Below are positions 1 to 6,642 of a stretch of 64,000 bases of DNA, one piece after another. The notes below the pieces were generated by a model. That model saw only the letters and a program-made list of their open reading frames with translations. It had not been told where the DNA came from and made no database searches. Location of the stretch: NCBI RefSeq assembly GCF_019711415.1, contig NZ_JAIGNJ010000003.1, positions 434,001-498,000 of the forward strand, in the 5' to 3' direction. The stretch comes from Qipengyuania vesicularis. GTDB lineage: Bacteria > Pseudomonadota > Alphaproteobacteria > Sphingomonadales > Sphingomonadaceae. Position 1 is the stretch's first letter, and each line of letters begins with the position of its first letter. A program made the position numbers and the translations under genes.

Positions 1-1580
1 CAATTACTCTCGAAGGACCCAATCAGCTACGCCTCGTTCGTTCGCCGTGGACAGCGCCGCCGCTCCACTTCGTGGCAGGGCAGGAGATAACAGGCGCATC
101 CCCGCTCCTCTCGGCGCTCTTCGCGGCAGGCGTGGAAAAACGGATCGACTGGGACCATCTCGTCGACCAGCTCGCCTTCGATCATCATGATTGTGAGCCG
201 GTGGGCTGGTACAAGGGAATTGGCCGTGTGCCCCTGGGCTCCCGCATCAGGATCGATGGGTCGGATTGGACGCTCGATCGCTATTACGATCCCGTCGCAA
301 CGGAACCCGTGTGCTTCGATCGCGACGAAGATTATGTCGAGCGTGCGCAGGAACTGCTCGACGAGGCTGCACGCGTGGCACTGACCGGGGTAGAGAAGCC
401 CGCAATCATGTTGTCGGGAGGGTTGGACAGTCCGCTCGCCGCCGCAGCGCTGCTGCGCGAGATGCCAGAAGGCGCGACGCTGCACAGCTTTACCTTCGGG
501 CCGATACCCGAATGGGACGGCTACTCGCCGCCCGGCACATTCGGCGAGGAGCGTGAGCGCGTGCGGCGCTTTGCCGCGATGCATCCGCAGATCGAGCCGC
601 ATTTCCCCGACCCCGTTGCGGGCGGTCACGACCACCGGCTGCGCGACCTTCTCGCCCGCACCGAAATCGGAACGGCAAACGTCGCCAATATCGGCATATT
701 CCATTCCCTGTTCGAGCAGGCGAAGGCTGCGGGCTGCGACGCCATGCTGACCGCGCTGCATGGCAATTTCACTATCAGCCTCGACGCGGGCTGGGCGGCA
801 GCCGAGGCCCTGCGGAGCGGGAGGCTGGCAAAGGTCAGGCGATTGCTCGCCGCATCGGCCGAGGACGAAGAGGCGCACTCGATCTTGCGCAGGTTCCTCT
901 CCCAGGCAGTGCTACCCAACCTCCCGGAAAGCGTTCAGCGCGCAGTGCGGCAACAGGTCCATCCCGAGCGTTCTGCGCCTGTACCGCTCGCCTCGCTGCT
1001 GAGCGCCGGAACCGCGAACGCATGGCGCAAGAGGTCGACGAAGCGCGGCAGCCGAACGGTATTCGAACGTCCGACAATTCCAGCCAGCCGGGAGGAGGCG
1101 ATCCGCCGGATGTGGGCCAGCGCCGATAGCGGCGAGGATATCGACCTCGGCATGGAGCGCCTGCACGGAATGGCTCACCGCGACGTTACTGCCTATCGCC
1201 CGCTGTTCGAATTCTGCCATGGCCTGCCCACCGACCAGCTGCGCCGCGCCCATGTCGACCGCTTCCTCGCACGACGAATGGCAAGGGGCATGATGCCCGA
1301 AGAGCAGCGGCTCGAGACGCGCCAGGGACGGCACAATGTCGATTGGCACGCGCGTATGACCGGCCGGAGAAGCGAACTCCTGGTGCAAGTCTCGGCACTC
1401 CGCGCCCATCCGGAGCTTTCGCGCATCCTCGACCTTGATAGGCTCGACCGGTTGCTGGTCGATTGGCCGGAAGAAATGCCACGCGCCCTCGAAGACCGCA
1501 TCCCGCGCGAAATCGGGATCACGCGCGCGCTGACCACCGCCGCTTTCGTATCCCACGTCGAGAAGCGGAACGACTTCTGA
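1..1580 (+). CDS. Asparagine-synthase-like protein, 5'-truncated by the window edge (candidate lasso-peptide cyclase)
   Basis: The reading frame is open from base 3, so the gene starts left of the window; the GTG at 72 is internal. The visible 525 or so residues contain the end of an N-terminal glutaminase-like domain and then an ATP-pyrophosphatase domain with the P-loop SGGLDS about 130 residues in. Such enzymes adenylate a carboxylate for amide formation. The C-terminal part (a Gly/Arg-rich segment followed by ...VDW, then a leucine-rich LDL...DWP region) resembles, from memory, the cyclases that close the isopeptide ring of lasso peptides in sphingomonads more than AsnB itself. The next gene downstream is unrelated, so a precursor and B protein would have to lie upstream. 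An ordinary asparagine synthetase or a polysaccharide-locus homologue remains possible. Confidence 0.75.
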   Translation, partial: ITLEGPNQLRLVRSPWTAPPLHFVAGQEITGASPLLSALFAAGVEKRIDWDHLVDQLAFDHHDCEPVGWYKGIGRVPLGSRIRIDGSDWTLDRYYDPVATEPVCFDRDEDYVERAQELLDEAARVALTGVEKPAIMLSGGLDSPLAAAALLREMPEGATLHSFTFGPIPEWDGYSPPGTFGEERERVRRFAAMHPQIEPHFPDPVAGGHDHRLRDLLARTEIGTANVANIGIFHSLFEQAKAAGCDAMLTALHGNFTISLDAGWAAAEALRSGRLAKVRRLLAASAEDEEAHSILRRFLSQAVLPNLPESVQRAVRQQVHPERSAPVPLASLLSAGTANAWRKRSTKRGSRTVFERPTIPASREEAIRRMWASADSGEDIDLGMERLHGMAHRDVTAYRPLFEFCHGLPTDQLRRAHVDRFLARRMARGMMPEEQRLETRQGRHNVDWHARMTGRRSELLVQVSALRAHPELSRILDLDRLDRLLVDWPEEMPRALEDRIPREIGITRALTTAAFVSHVEKRNDF

Positions 1581-1602
1581 TCTCGCCCACAACTGAACGC
1601 CG

Positions 1603-1624
1603 AATTCAGGCGCAATTCAGCGCA
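1603..1624. promoter_or_regulatory. Direct repeat upstream of the DUF2141 gene
   Basis: AATTCAG occurs at 1603-1609 and again at 1614-1620, followed by GGCGC and CGC respectively. The 11-bp period is about one helical turn, the layout typical of OmpR-type response-regulator sites. It lies 70-90 bp before the start of the secreted protein at 1692. The regulator is unknown. Confidence 0.3.
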
Positions 1625-1691
1625 AAATGCTAGGAGGGCACGCAAAGATGGGCGGATCGACCCGCCCCATGGTAACGCAACGGGGCCAATC

Positions 1692-2189
1692 ATGACCAAG
1701 ACAATCACTGCCATTACCGGGACCGCCGCGCTCGCCCTCGCCGGGCTGTCGCTGGCTGTTCCCGCGCAGGCGCAGTATCGCGAGAAGATCACCCACGACC
1801 TCTCCAAGTGCGACGCGGGAGGCGGCCCGGCCGTCATGGTCTCGATCACGGACATCAAGGAAAGCACCGGCACCATCCGCATCCAGTCCTATCGCGCGAC
1901 GAAACAGGATTGGCTCGAGAAGGGTCGCTGGATCTATCGCATGGAAGCCCCAGCCAGGGCTGGCACGATGAAATTCTGCATGCCGCTGCCTGCCCCGGGC
2001 CATTACGGTATCGCTGTGCGCCATGACCTCGATGGCGACGGGAAGACCGATATTTTCGGCGACGGCGGCGCAATGTCGAACAATCCCAGCATCAACATCT
2101 TCAACATGGGCAAGCCGAGCTACAAGAAGGTCGGCTTCGATGTGGCAAACAGGGTGGAGCGCATCTCCATCCGCATGCGCTATCGCTGA
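1692..2189 (+). CDS. DUF2141 family secreted protein
   Basis: Protein of 165 residues with a clear signal peptide (hydrophobic segment to about residue 25, ending AQAQ). The body has the DUF2141 pattern: beta-rich, an acidic 'DLDGDGKTDIFGDG'-like loop near the middle and a C-terminal 'RISIRMRYR' strand. Function of DUF2141 is not established; members are periplasmic or outer-surface proteins common in sphingomonads. A second, shorter family member lies at 6082-6525. The 3' end overlaps the 3' end of the convergent gene at 2180 by 10 bp. Confidence 0.85.
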   Translation: MTKTITAITGTAALALAGLSLAVPAQAQYREKITHDLSKCDAGGGPAVMVSITDIKESTGTIRIQSYRATKQDWLEKGRWIYRMEAPARAGTMKFCMPLPAPGHYGIAVRHDLDGDGKTDIFGDGGAMSNNPSINIFNMGKPSYKKVGFDVANRVERISIRMRYR

Positions 2190-3076
2190 CGGCGTCTGGC
2201 CAGCCACAAATCGATTGCTGCGCCGGGCATGGCAAGCAAGGGATGTTTCTCCCGAAAGGGCGTGACTTCCAGCGCAATGCCGGTGTGGCGCTCGAGTTTC
2301 CAGGCACCGTAGCGGGCGGCACCCTCGAAGGTCGTTGTCGCCTTGGCGAGGCGCAGGATATTGAGCGCCTTGCCAAGCCGCTCGCGCTGGGCCCACGACC
2401 TTAGTATCTGCGCCTTGCGATCCTGGCCGAGATGTGGCCGCAAGCCCTCTTCCGCGCGCTCGAAATCGATCCCGGCCGCTTTCCAAGCCAGCGGCAACAG
2501 GCCGTCGAAATGCTCCGTATTCACCGAGAGGATGGAATCCTCACGCCCCGGTTTCTCGACCCGGAACTCGGCGCGATAGGTCGCCTGGAAGAGCGCGCGC
2601 CAGAAATCCTCGGCTGATCCCTTATCCGGACCAAGCGCCGCTGCGAAGGTCGCGGCGGAAACCGCGGCCGCAGCAATCGCCCTTTCGACTGATGTTACGG
2701 AAGCCTCATCGCGCGTCCAAACAAGCGCGCTGGGCTGCACGAAACGCGTCCAGATAGTGGTATCGCGGCTGTCCCCGCGCGCTGCCTCGGCAAACTTCTC
2801 CAGGCTCATCGTGGCGATCTTGGCGCGCAGCGTTTCGCCAGCACGATCCCATTCGCGATAACTTACGCGTGGCCAGACTTTCTCGCGTTGCGGCCCGGCC
2901 AAGAGGACATAGAAATCAAGGACACCCTCGAGCGAACCGGTGCGCAGATTGGAGCCATAGAACAGCACCGCGCAGGCGCCCGCTTCTTCGCCCAGCATGC
3001 GGGCAAAGTCCGCAACCTCGCCGCGCACCTCGCGCGCGAGCGATGCGGATACCCGTTCGGCGAGCGACAGACTCAC
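2180..3076 (-). CDS. Nucleotidyltransferase-like protein, possibly Tam41-related
   Basis: 298 residues, no signal peptide. Around residue 38 there is an 'FYGSNLR...LDFYVLL' stretch: Gly-Ser followed by an acidic residue in a hydrophobic strand, as in the nucleotidyltransferase fold. A later 'FWRALFQATYRAEFR' segment recalls the 'LY..I..LSY.GD.R' region of Tam41/Mmp37, the mitochondrial CDP-diacylglycerol synthase. The similarity is my reading and is distant. It starts inside the end of the upstream lipid-kinase gene (4-bp overlap, 3073-3076), so the two are co-translated and probably act on the same lipid. Alternative: a generic nucleotidyltransferase of unknown substrate. Confidence 0.55.
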   Translation of the reverse strand: MSLSLAERVSASLAREVRGEVADFARMLGEEAGACAVLFYGSNLRTGSLEGVLDFYVLLAGPQREKVWPRVSYREWDRAGETLRAKIATMSLEKFAEAARGDSRDTTIWTRFVQPSALVWTRDEASVTSVERAIAAAAVSAATFAAALGPDKGSAEDFWRALFQATYRAEFRVEKPGREDSILSVNTEHFDGLLPLAWKAAGIDFERAEEGLRPHLGQDRKAQILRSWAQRERLGKALNILRLAKATTTFEGAARYGAWKLERHTGIALEVTPFREKHPLLAMPGAAIDLWLARRRQR

Positions 3077-4104
3077 CCGGCTACGAAAGTGAGTTCGGGG
3101 CCCTGCTCGATCCGGTAGCTGCCCGCCGGAAAATGCTCCCCGTCGAGGATGAATGGCGAATCGAGAGTGATCGCAAACCCCTGCGCGGAGAGGTGGTGCA
3201 AGCCCTCACGTTCGAGCCAGCGCGGGTGCCAGCCGGCGAGGATCGCGGGTACGGAAAAGAGGACCCTGCGGCGCGGATGGTCGAGCAGCAGCAGGCGGAT
3301 ATCCTTCTGGCCCTTGCCGAAGAGCTTGATGTCGAGCGGCATTGTCTCAAGCGTCGAAGCAAGGATCAGCGTCCGCCGCGAGGGATCGCCATGGCGCGAA
3401 TGCGCAATTGGCTCGTGCGAGGGGAGGTACTCGAGCTCCATCTTGGCGCCGCGGCGCCAGACGTTGCTGTCGCTACCGAAGAGAGCCTGGGCTACGCCCC
3501 ATGCGCTCGTCACGCCGACGGCGAGCGAATTGAAGAAACCGGCGCGGTGGGCGTCCTGCCCGGCCTCGACGCCCTGCGCAAAGGCACCCGCTCCGAAGAT
3601 GAAGCCGAGCATCGGCGGATCCTCGCTGCCCTCTTGGCTCACCGCCAGCGGTTGACGCAGCACGCGCTTGCCTTTCTCGGGATTCTCGAAGGCCGCGATC
3701 GCCTGCGCCAGGGACCAGTCGCGCGGGCTGCCCAGATCGACATTGAGCGCATTGGTCTTGCCGCGGGGGAGCACTGCCAGCTCCGGCCAGTTGGTGCCGA
3801 AAACGGCCTGACCCATCGTCAGGACGTCGCGAACGGTTCCATCGCCACCGCTGATGACGAGGAAACCGATACCCTCCTGCGCGAATCCCGCGAGCGCGTG
3901 GGCGATATCGCGCCGCGTTTGCGGACGGACGATGGAAACATTGGATCGCTCGCCGAAATCCGGTTCGCGCCCCTTGTTGTGATGGCTGCGCGCGCTGAAG
4001 ATCACGCCGACACGCTGCGATTGCGCAGCGCCGACCGGCGAGCTTGCCGCTTCGTCACCAACCTGCGCCGGAAGGTCGTCGAACTGGTAGATCTTGCGCT
4101 CCAT
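3073..4104 (-). CDS. Diacylglycerol/ceramide kinase family protein
   Basis: 343 residues from ATG at 4104. A longer frame exists, but it would run back through the tRNA-Arg gene, so the internal ATG was chosen. The nucleotide-binding signature 'ISGGDGTVRDVL' and the following 'LPRGKTNALNVD' identify the DAGK catalytic family, which phosphorylates the hydroxyl of diacylglycerol, sphingoid or ceramide lipids. The C-terminal half carries the usual beta-sandwich with 'DGEHFPAG'. Bacterial ceramide kinases belong to this family and sphingomonads make sphingolipids, so ceramide is a plausible substrate; that is inference. It is the first gene of a two-gene unit with the Tam41-like gene. Confidence 0.8.
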   Translation of the reverse strand: MERKIYQFDDLPAQVGDEAASSPVGAAQSQRVGVIFSARSHHNKGREPDFGERSNVSIVRPQTRRDIAHALAGFAQEGIGFLVISGGDGTVRDVLTMGQAVFGTNWPELAVLPRGKTNALNVDLGSPRDWSLAQAIAAFENPEKGKRVLRQPLAVSQEGSEDPPMLGFIFGAGAFAQGVEAGQDAHRAGFFNSLAVGVTSAWGVAQALFGSDSNVWRRGAKMELEYLPSHEPIAHSRHGDPSRRTLILASTLETMPLDIKLFGKGQKDIRLLLLDHPRRRVLFSVPAILAGWHPRWLEREGLHHLSAQGFAITLDSPFILDGEHFPAGSYRIEQGPELTFVAG

Positions 4105-4195
4105 GACTGGCTTGGGCCGGTCTAGGGCCTTTTCATCGATTTGGCGAGAGGGGCCCCGGCCCCCTGCGACAAGCAGCCTGAAACAGACGCTACGG

Positions 4196-4272
<77 letters not shown>

Positions 4273-4384
4273 ATTCCGTGGGCGGGGCGCTTAGCAAGGC
4301 GGCCTCGTTGCTGCCAGAGTTAATTGCTCAAAGTGAATCGCGCGTTAGCGATTTGGCAAGTGCGCGGGAGTATTCCGTTCGGTC

Positions 4385-4783
4385 ATGAGCGCTATGTCCC
4401 ACCAGTTCGACTTGTCCCAATCGCGCCGCTTGTCCGGGGCCGAACAGCCGGAGGTCCGGCCTATCGATGCGGCAGCGCTGGCTGCGCAATGGGACGCCAT
4501 CCACGAAGCCGCTGCCGCCGTCGGCAACCTCGCCCAGCTCGGCGAGGAGCCGGTCGACGAACAGGTCCGCGGTTTGCCCGAGCGTGCGGTCGCGATGGGA
4601 GGCGTCAACCTCGCCATGGTGGCTCGCGGGATCGACGATCTTTCCGCGGTCCTGAAACCCGGCCTGCGCGCGCTGCTGGAACTTACCGGCAAGGGTCACG
4701 ATACGACCTGCGCGGCACTCACGCTCTGGCGCGAATTTCATAACGCGCGCGCTTCGGTGATCGCTCTCGTTCCGGCCGACTGA
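4385..4783 (+). CDS. Conserved hypothetical protein
   Basis: 132 residues, mostly alpha-helical and alanine-rich, no signal peptide or membrane segment. I do not recognise the family. An in-frame ATG at 4394 (MSHQFDL) is an alternative start. It is 48 bp before mmcB on the same strand, but the LexA box lies between them, so mmcB has its own promoter. Codon usage matches the neighbours. Confidence 0.65.
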   Translation: MSAMSHQFDLSQSRRLSGAEQPEVRPIDAAALAAQWDAIHEAAAAVGNLAQLGEEPVDEQVRGLPERAVAMGGVNLAMVARGIDDLSAVLKPGLRALLELTGKGHDTTCAALTLWREFHNARASVIALVPAD

Positions 4784-4804
4784 ACTTCCGCGCGGCTTGA
4801 CCGC

Positions 4805-4819
4805 GTTCCCATTCTGTTC
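4805..4819 (+). promoter_or_regulatory. LexA (SOS) box upstream of mmcB
   Basis: GTTC at 4805-4808, seven bases, then GTTC at 4816-4819: exactly the GTTC-N7-GTTC direct-repeat operator of alphaproteobacterial LexA. It ends 12 bp before the mmcB start codon, a position where repressor binding would block transcription. Confidence 0.75.
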
Positions 4820-4831
4820 CATCGATGCGCC

Positions 4832-5317
4832 ATGAGCGAATCTGATGTGATCGAGACTTCAAGCGATGCGGCGAGCGTGTGCCGCGGCATCCAGCGCCTA
4901 TTCGCGCGCAACGATGTCTGGCTGATGCCGGAGATGCCGCTGCGCAACGGCAGGCGGGCCGACCTGATGGGGCTCGACTCAAAGGGGAGGATCATCATCG
5001 TCGAGGTCAAGGTGCAGCGCGGCGACTTGCTCGGCGACGGGAAGTGGCCCGACTATCTCGAGTTTTGCGATCGCTTCTACTGGGGCCTCCCGCCCCATCT
5101 CGACCGCGCAGTGCTCGACGGGGAAGACTACCGCCCCGATTGCTGCGGGATCGTGGTGGCCGACGGCTATGACGGCGAGATCGTTCGCCCTGCCCCGCTC
5201 CACCCGCTCGCCGCCGCTCGCCGCAAGACCGAGGTCGAACGTCTGGCCCGCGCTGCCATGCGCCGCTCGACTGTTGCGCTCGATCCCCACTGCTCGCCCT
5301 GGGGCAACGCCGAATAG
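4832..5317 (+). CDS. mmcB: MmcB family DNA repair protein
   Basis: 161 residues. The segment 'RRADLMGLDSKGRIIIVEVKVQRGDLLGDGKWPDY' (about 43-76) has the D...E-x-K arrangement of PD-(D/E)XK nucleases and is typical of MmcB, a small alphaproteobacterial protein needed for mitomycin C resistance. The family's biochemical activity is not established. The LexA box immediately upstream fits SOS induction. It is followed by a sterol-desaturase-family gene with its own Shine-Dalgarno region. Confidence 0.9.
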   Translation: MSESDVIETSSDAASVCRGIQRLFARNDVWLMPEMPLRNGRRADLMGLDSKGRIIIVEVKVQRGDLLGDGKWPDYLEFCDRFYWGLPPHLDRAVLDGEDYRPDCCGIVVADGYDGEIVRPAPLHPLAAARRKTEVERLARAAMRRSTVALDPHCSPWGNAE

Positions 5318-5368
5318 ACGCAAGGCTTGTGGGCGCCGCCCGGGTTGCGGCATAGCAGGCGCCAAGCC

Positions 5369-6085
5369 ATGTGGACCGCCATCCTCCTCTCCGCTGCCGC
5401 GATGACCGCGATTGTCGCCCTGCGCTATCTCGCATCGAGCGGGGTGTTTGCCTGGCTCACCAACCGCCGCCTCCCTGAGTATCATGCACGGCTCGGGCCG
5501 CAGATCCGCCGCGAGATCGGTTGGTCGCTTGCGTCGGCAGCGATCTATGGTGTGCCCGCGGGGATTGTCGCCTGGGGTTGGCAGGAACGTGGATGGACGC
5601 AGATCTACACCGCGTGGGATGCGATGCCATTCTGGTACCTGCCGCTCGCGCCGCTGATCTACCTCTTGCTGCACGATGCCTGGTTCTACTGGACGCATCG
5701 GCTGATGCATCGCCCTGCATGGTTTCGCGCGATGCACGCCGTCCACCACGCCAGCCGTCCGCCGACAGCCTGGGCGGCGATGAGTTTCCACCCGTGGGAG
5801 GCAATTACCGGCGCGGTGGTGATCCCGGCGCTGGTCTTTGTCGTGCCCATCCATGTCGCCATGCTCGGCCTCGTCCTGCTGGTGATGACGGTGATGGGCG
5901 TGACCAATCACATGGGCTGGGAAATGTTTCCGCGCCGGCTGGTTCACTCCCCGTTAGGCGGATGGCTGATAACTGCCAGCCACCACCAACGCCATCACGA
6001 AGAGTATCGATGCAATTACGGACTGTATTTCCGCTTCTGGGACCGGCTGTGCGGCACCGACAAGGGGTTGAGCGAGGCCATATGA
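5369..6085 (+). CDS. Sterol desaturase / fatty acid hydroxylase superfamily membrane protein
   Basis: 238 residues from ATG at 5369 (an in-frame TTG at 5327 is less likely). Several hydrophobic segments and the histidine clusters of membrane di-iron oxygenases are visible: 'HDAWFYWTHRLMH', 'HAVHH' and 'HHQRHH'. These enzymes hydroxylate or desaturate lipids or carotenoids; in this group beta-carotene hydroxylase (CrtZ/CrtR-like) and fatty-acid hydroxylases are both possible and the substrate cannot be told here. Its stop overlaps the start of the next gene (ATGA at 6082-6085). Confidence 0.85.
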   Translation: MWTAILLSAAAMTAIVALRYLASSGVFAWLTNRRLPEYHARLGPQIRREIGWSLASAAIYGVPAGIVAWGWQERGWTQIYTAWDAMPFWYLPLAPLIYLLLHDAWFYWTHRLMHRPAWFRAMHAVHHASRPPTAWAAMSFHPWEAITGAVVIPALVFVVPIHVAMLGLVLLVMTVMGVTNHMGWEMFPRRLVHSPLGGWLITASHHQRHHEEYRCNYGLYFRFWDRLCGTDKGLSEAI

Positions 6086-6525
6086 CGCGCCTAGCCATCC
6101 TGCCCGTCGCCGCGATTGCGCTCGCCGCTGGCGCCCCTGCCCCGGATACGTCCAGCATTACCGTGACGGTCACCAATCTGCGCAATGCCGAGGGCTTGGT
6201 GCGCGCCTGCATGACAACGGCAGCCAAGAGCTTTCCCAAATGCCGCGGTGTCGAGGGCGCGCATGCGACCACGGTCAATGCGAAGGAAGGCTCGATCACT
6301 TTGACCTTCGAGGGCGTCAAACCGGGAAATTACGCCATCGCCCTGCTCCATGACGAGAACGCAAATGGCAAGGCCGACCGCGCGCTGGGCATGATGCCAA
6401 AAGAAGGTTTCGGCTTTTCGCGCGATGCACCGGTTCGCATGGGCCCTCCCAAGTTCAAGGATGCCGTGTTCGAACTCGGCGCCGAACCGCAGGAAATGAC
6501 GATCAAGATGCGCTACATGCTCTGA
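6082..6525 (+). CDS. DUF2141 family secreted protein (second copy)
   Basis: 147 residues with a short N-terminal signal peptide ending near 'AGAPAP'. DUF2141 features: a 'GNYAIALLHDENANGKAD' stretch in the middle and a final 'MTIKMRYML' strand matching the end of the paralogue at 1692-2189. Translationally coupled to the upstream lipid hydroxylase by an ATGA overlap, so it may act in the same envelope or lipid process. Molecular function unknown. Confidence 0.88.
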   Translation: MTRLAILPVAAIALAAGAPAPDTSSITVTVTNLRNAEGLVRACMTTAAKSFPKCRGVEGAHATTVNAKEGSITLTFEGVKPGNYAIALLHDENANGKADRALGMMPKEGFGFSRDAPVRMGPPKFKDAVFELGAEPQEMTIKMRYML

Positions 6526-6564
6526 CCGGGCGCCTTGCCAGAAAGCCCGCCGCGAAGGTTTCAG

Positions 6565-6576
6565 TTAACCTTAACC
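6565..6576. promoter_or_regulatory. Tandem TTAACC half-sites (possible CtrA binding)
   Basis: TTAACC is repeated without gap at 6565-6576, about 70 bp upstream of the PAS-protein start. TTAACC resembles a half of the CtrA recognition sequence; the canonical TTAA-N7-TTAA spacing is absent, so this is only a candidate. Confidence 0.25.
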
Positions 6577-6642
6577 CTTTTTTCAGTGCAATCGGGCCAT
6601 AGCCGTCCCTCGACAACCACTCGTTTGGGGGCTTTTGCGGCA

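Noticed and set aside
2869-4125. A 418-codon plus-strand frame opposite the lipid-kinase pair
   Set aside because: Crosses the junction of two minus-strand genes and has no domain; shadow frame.
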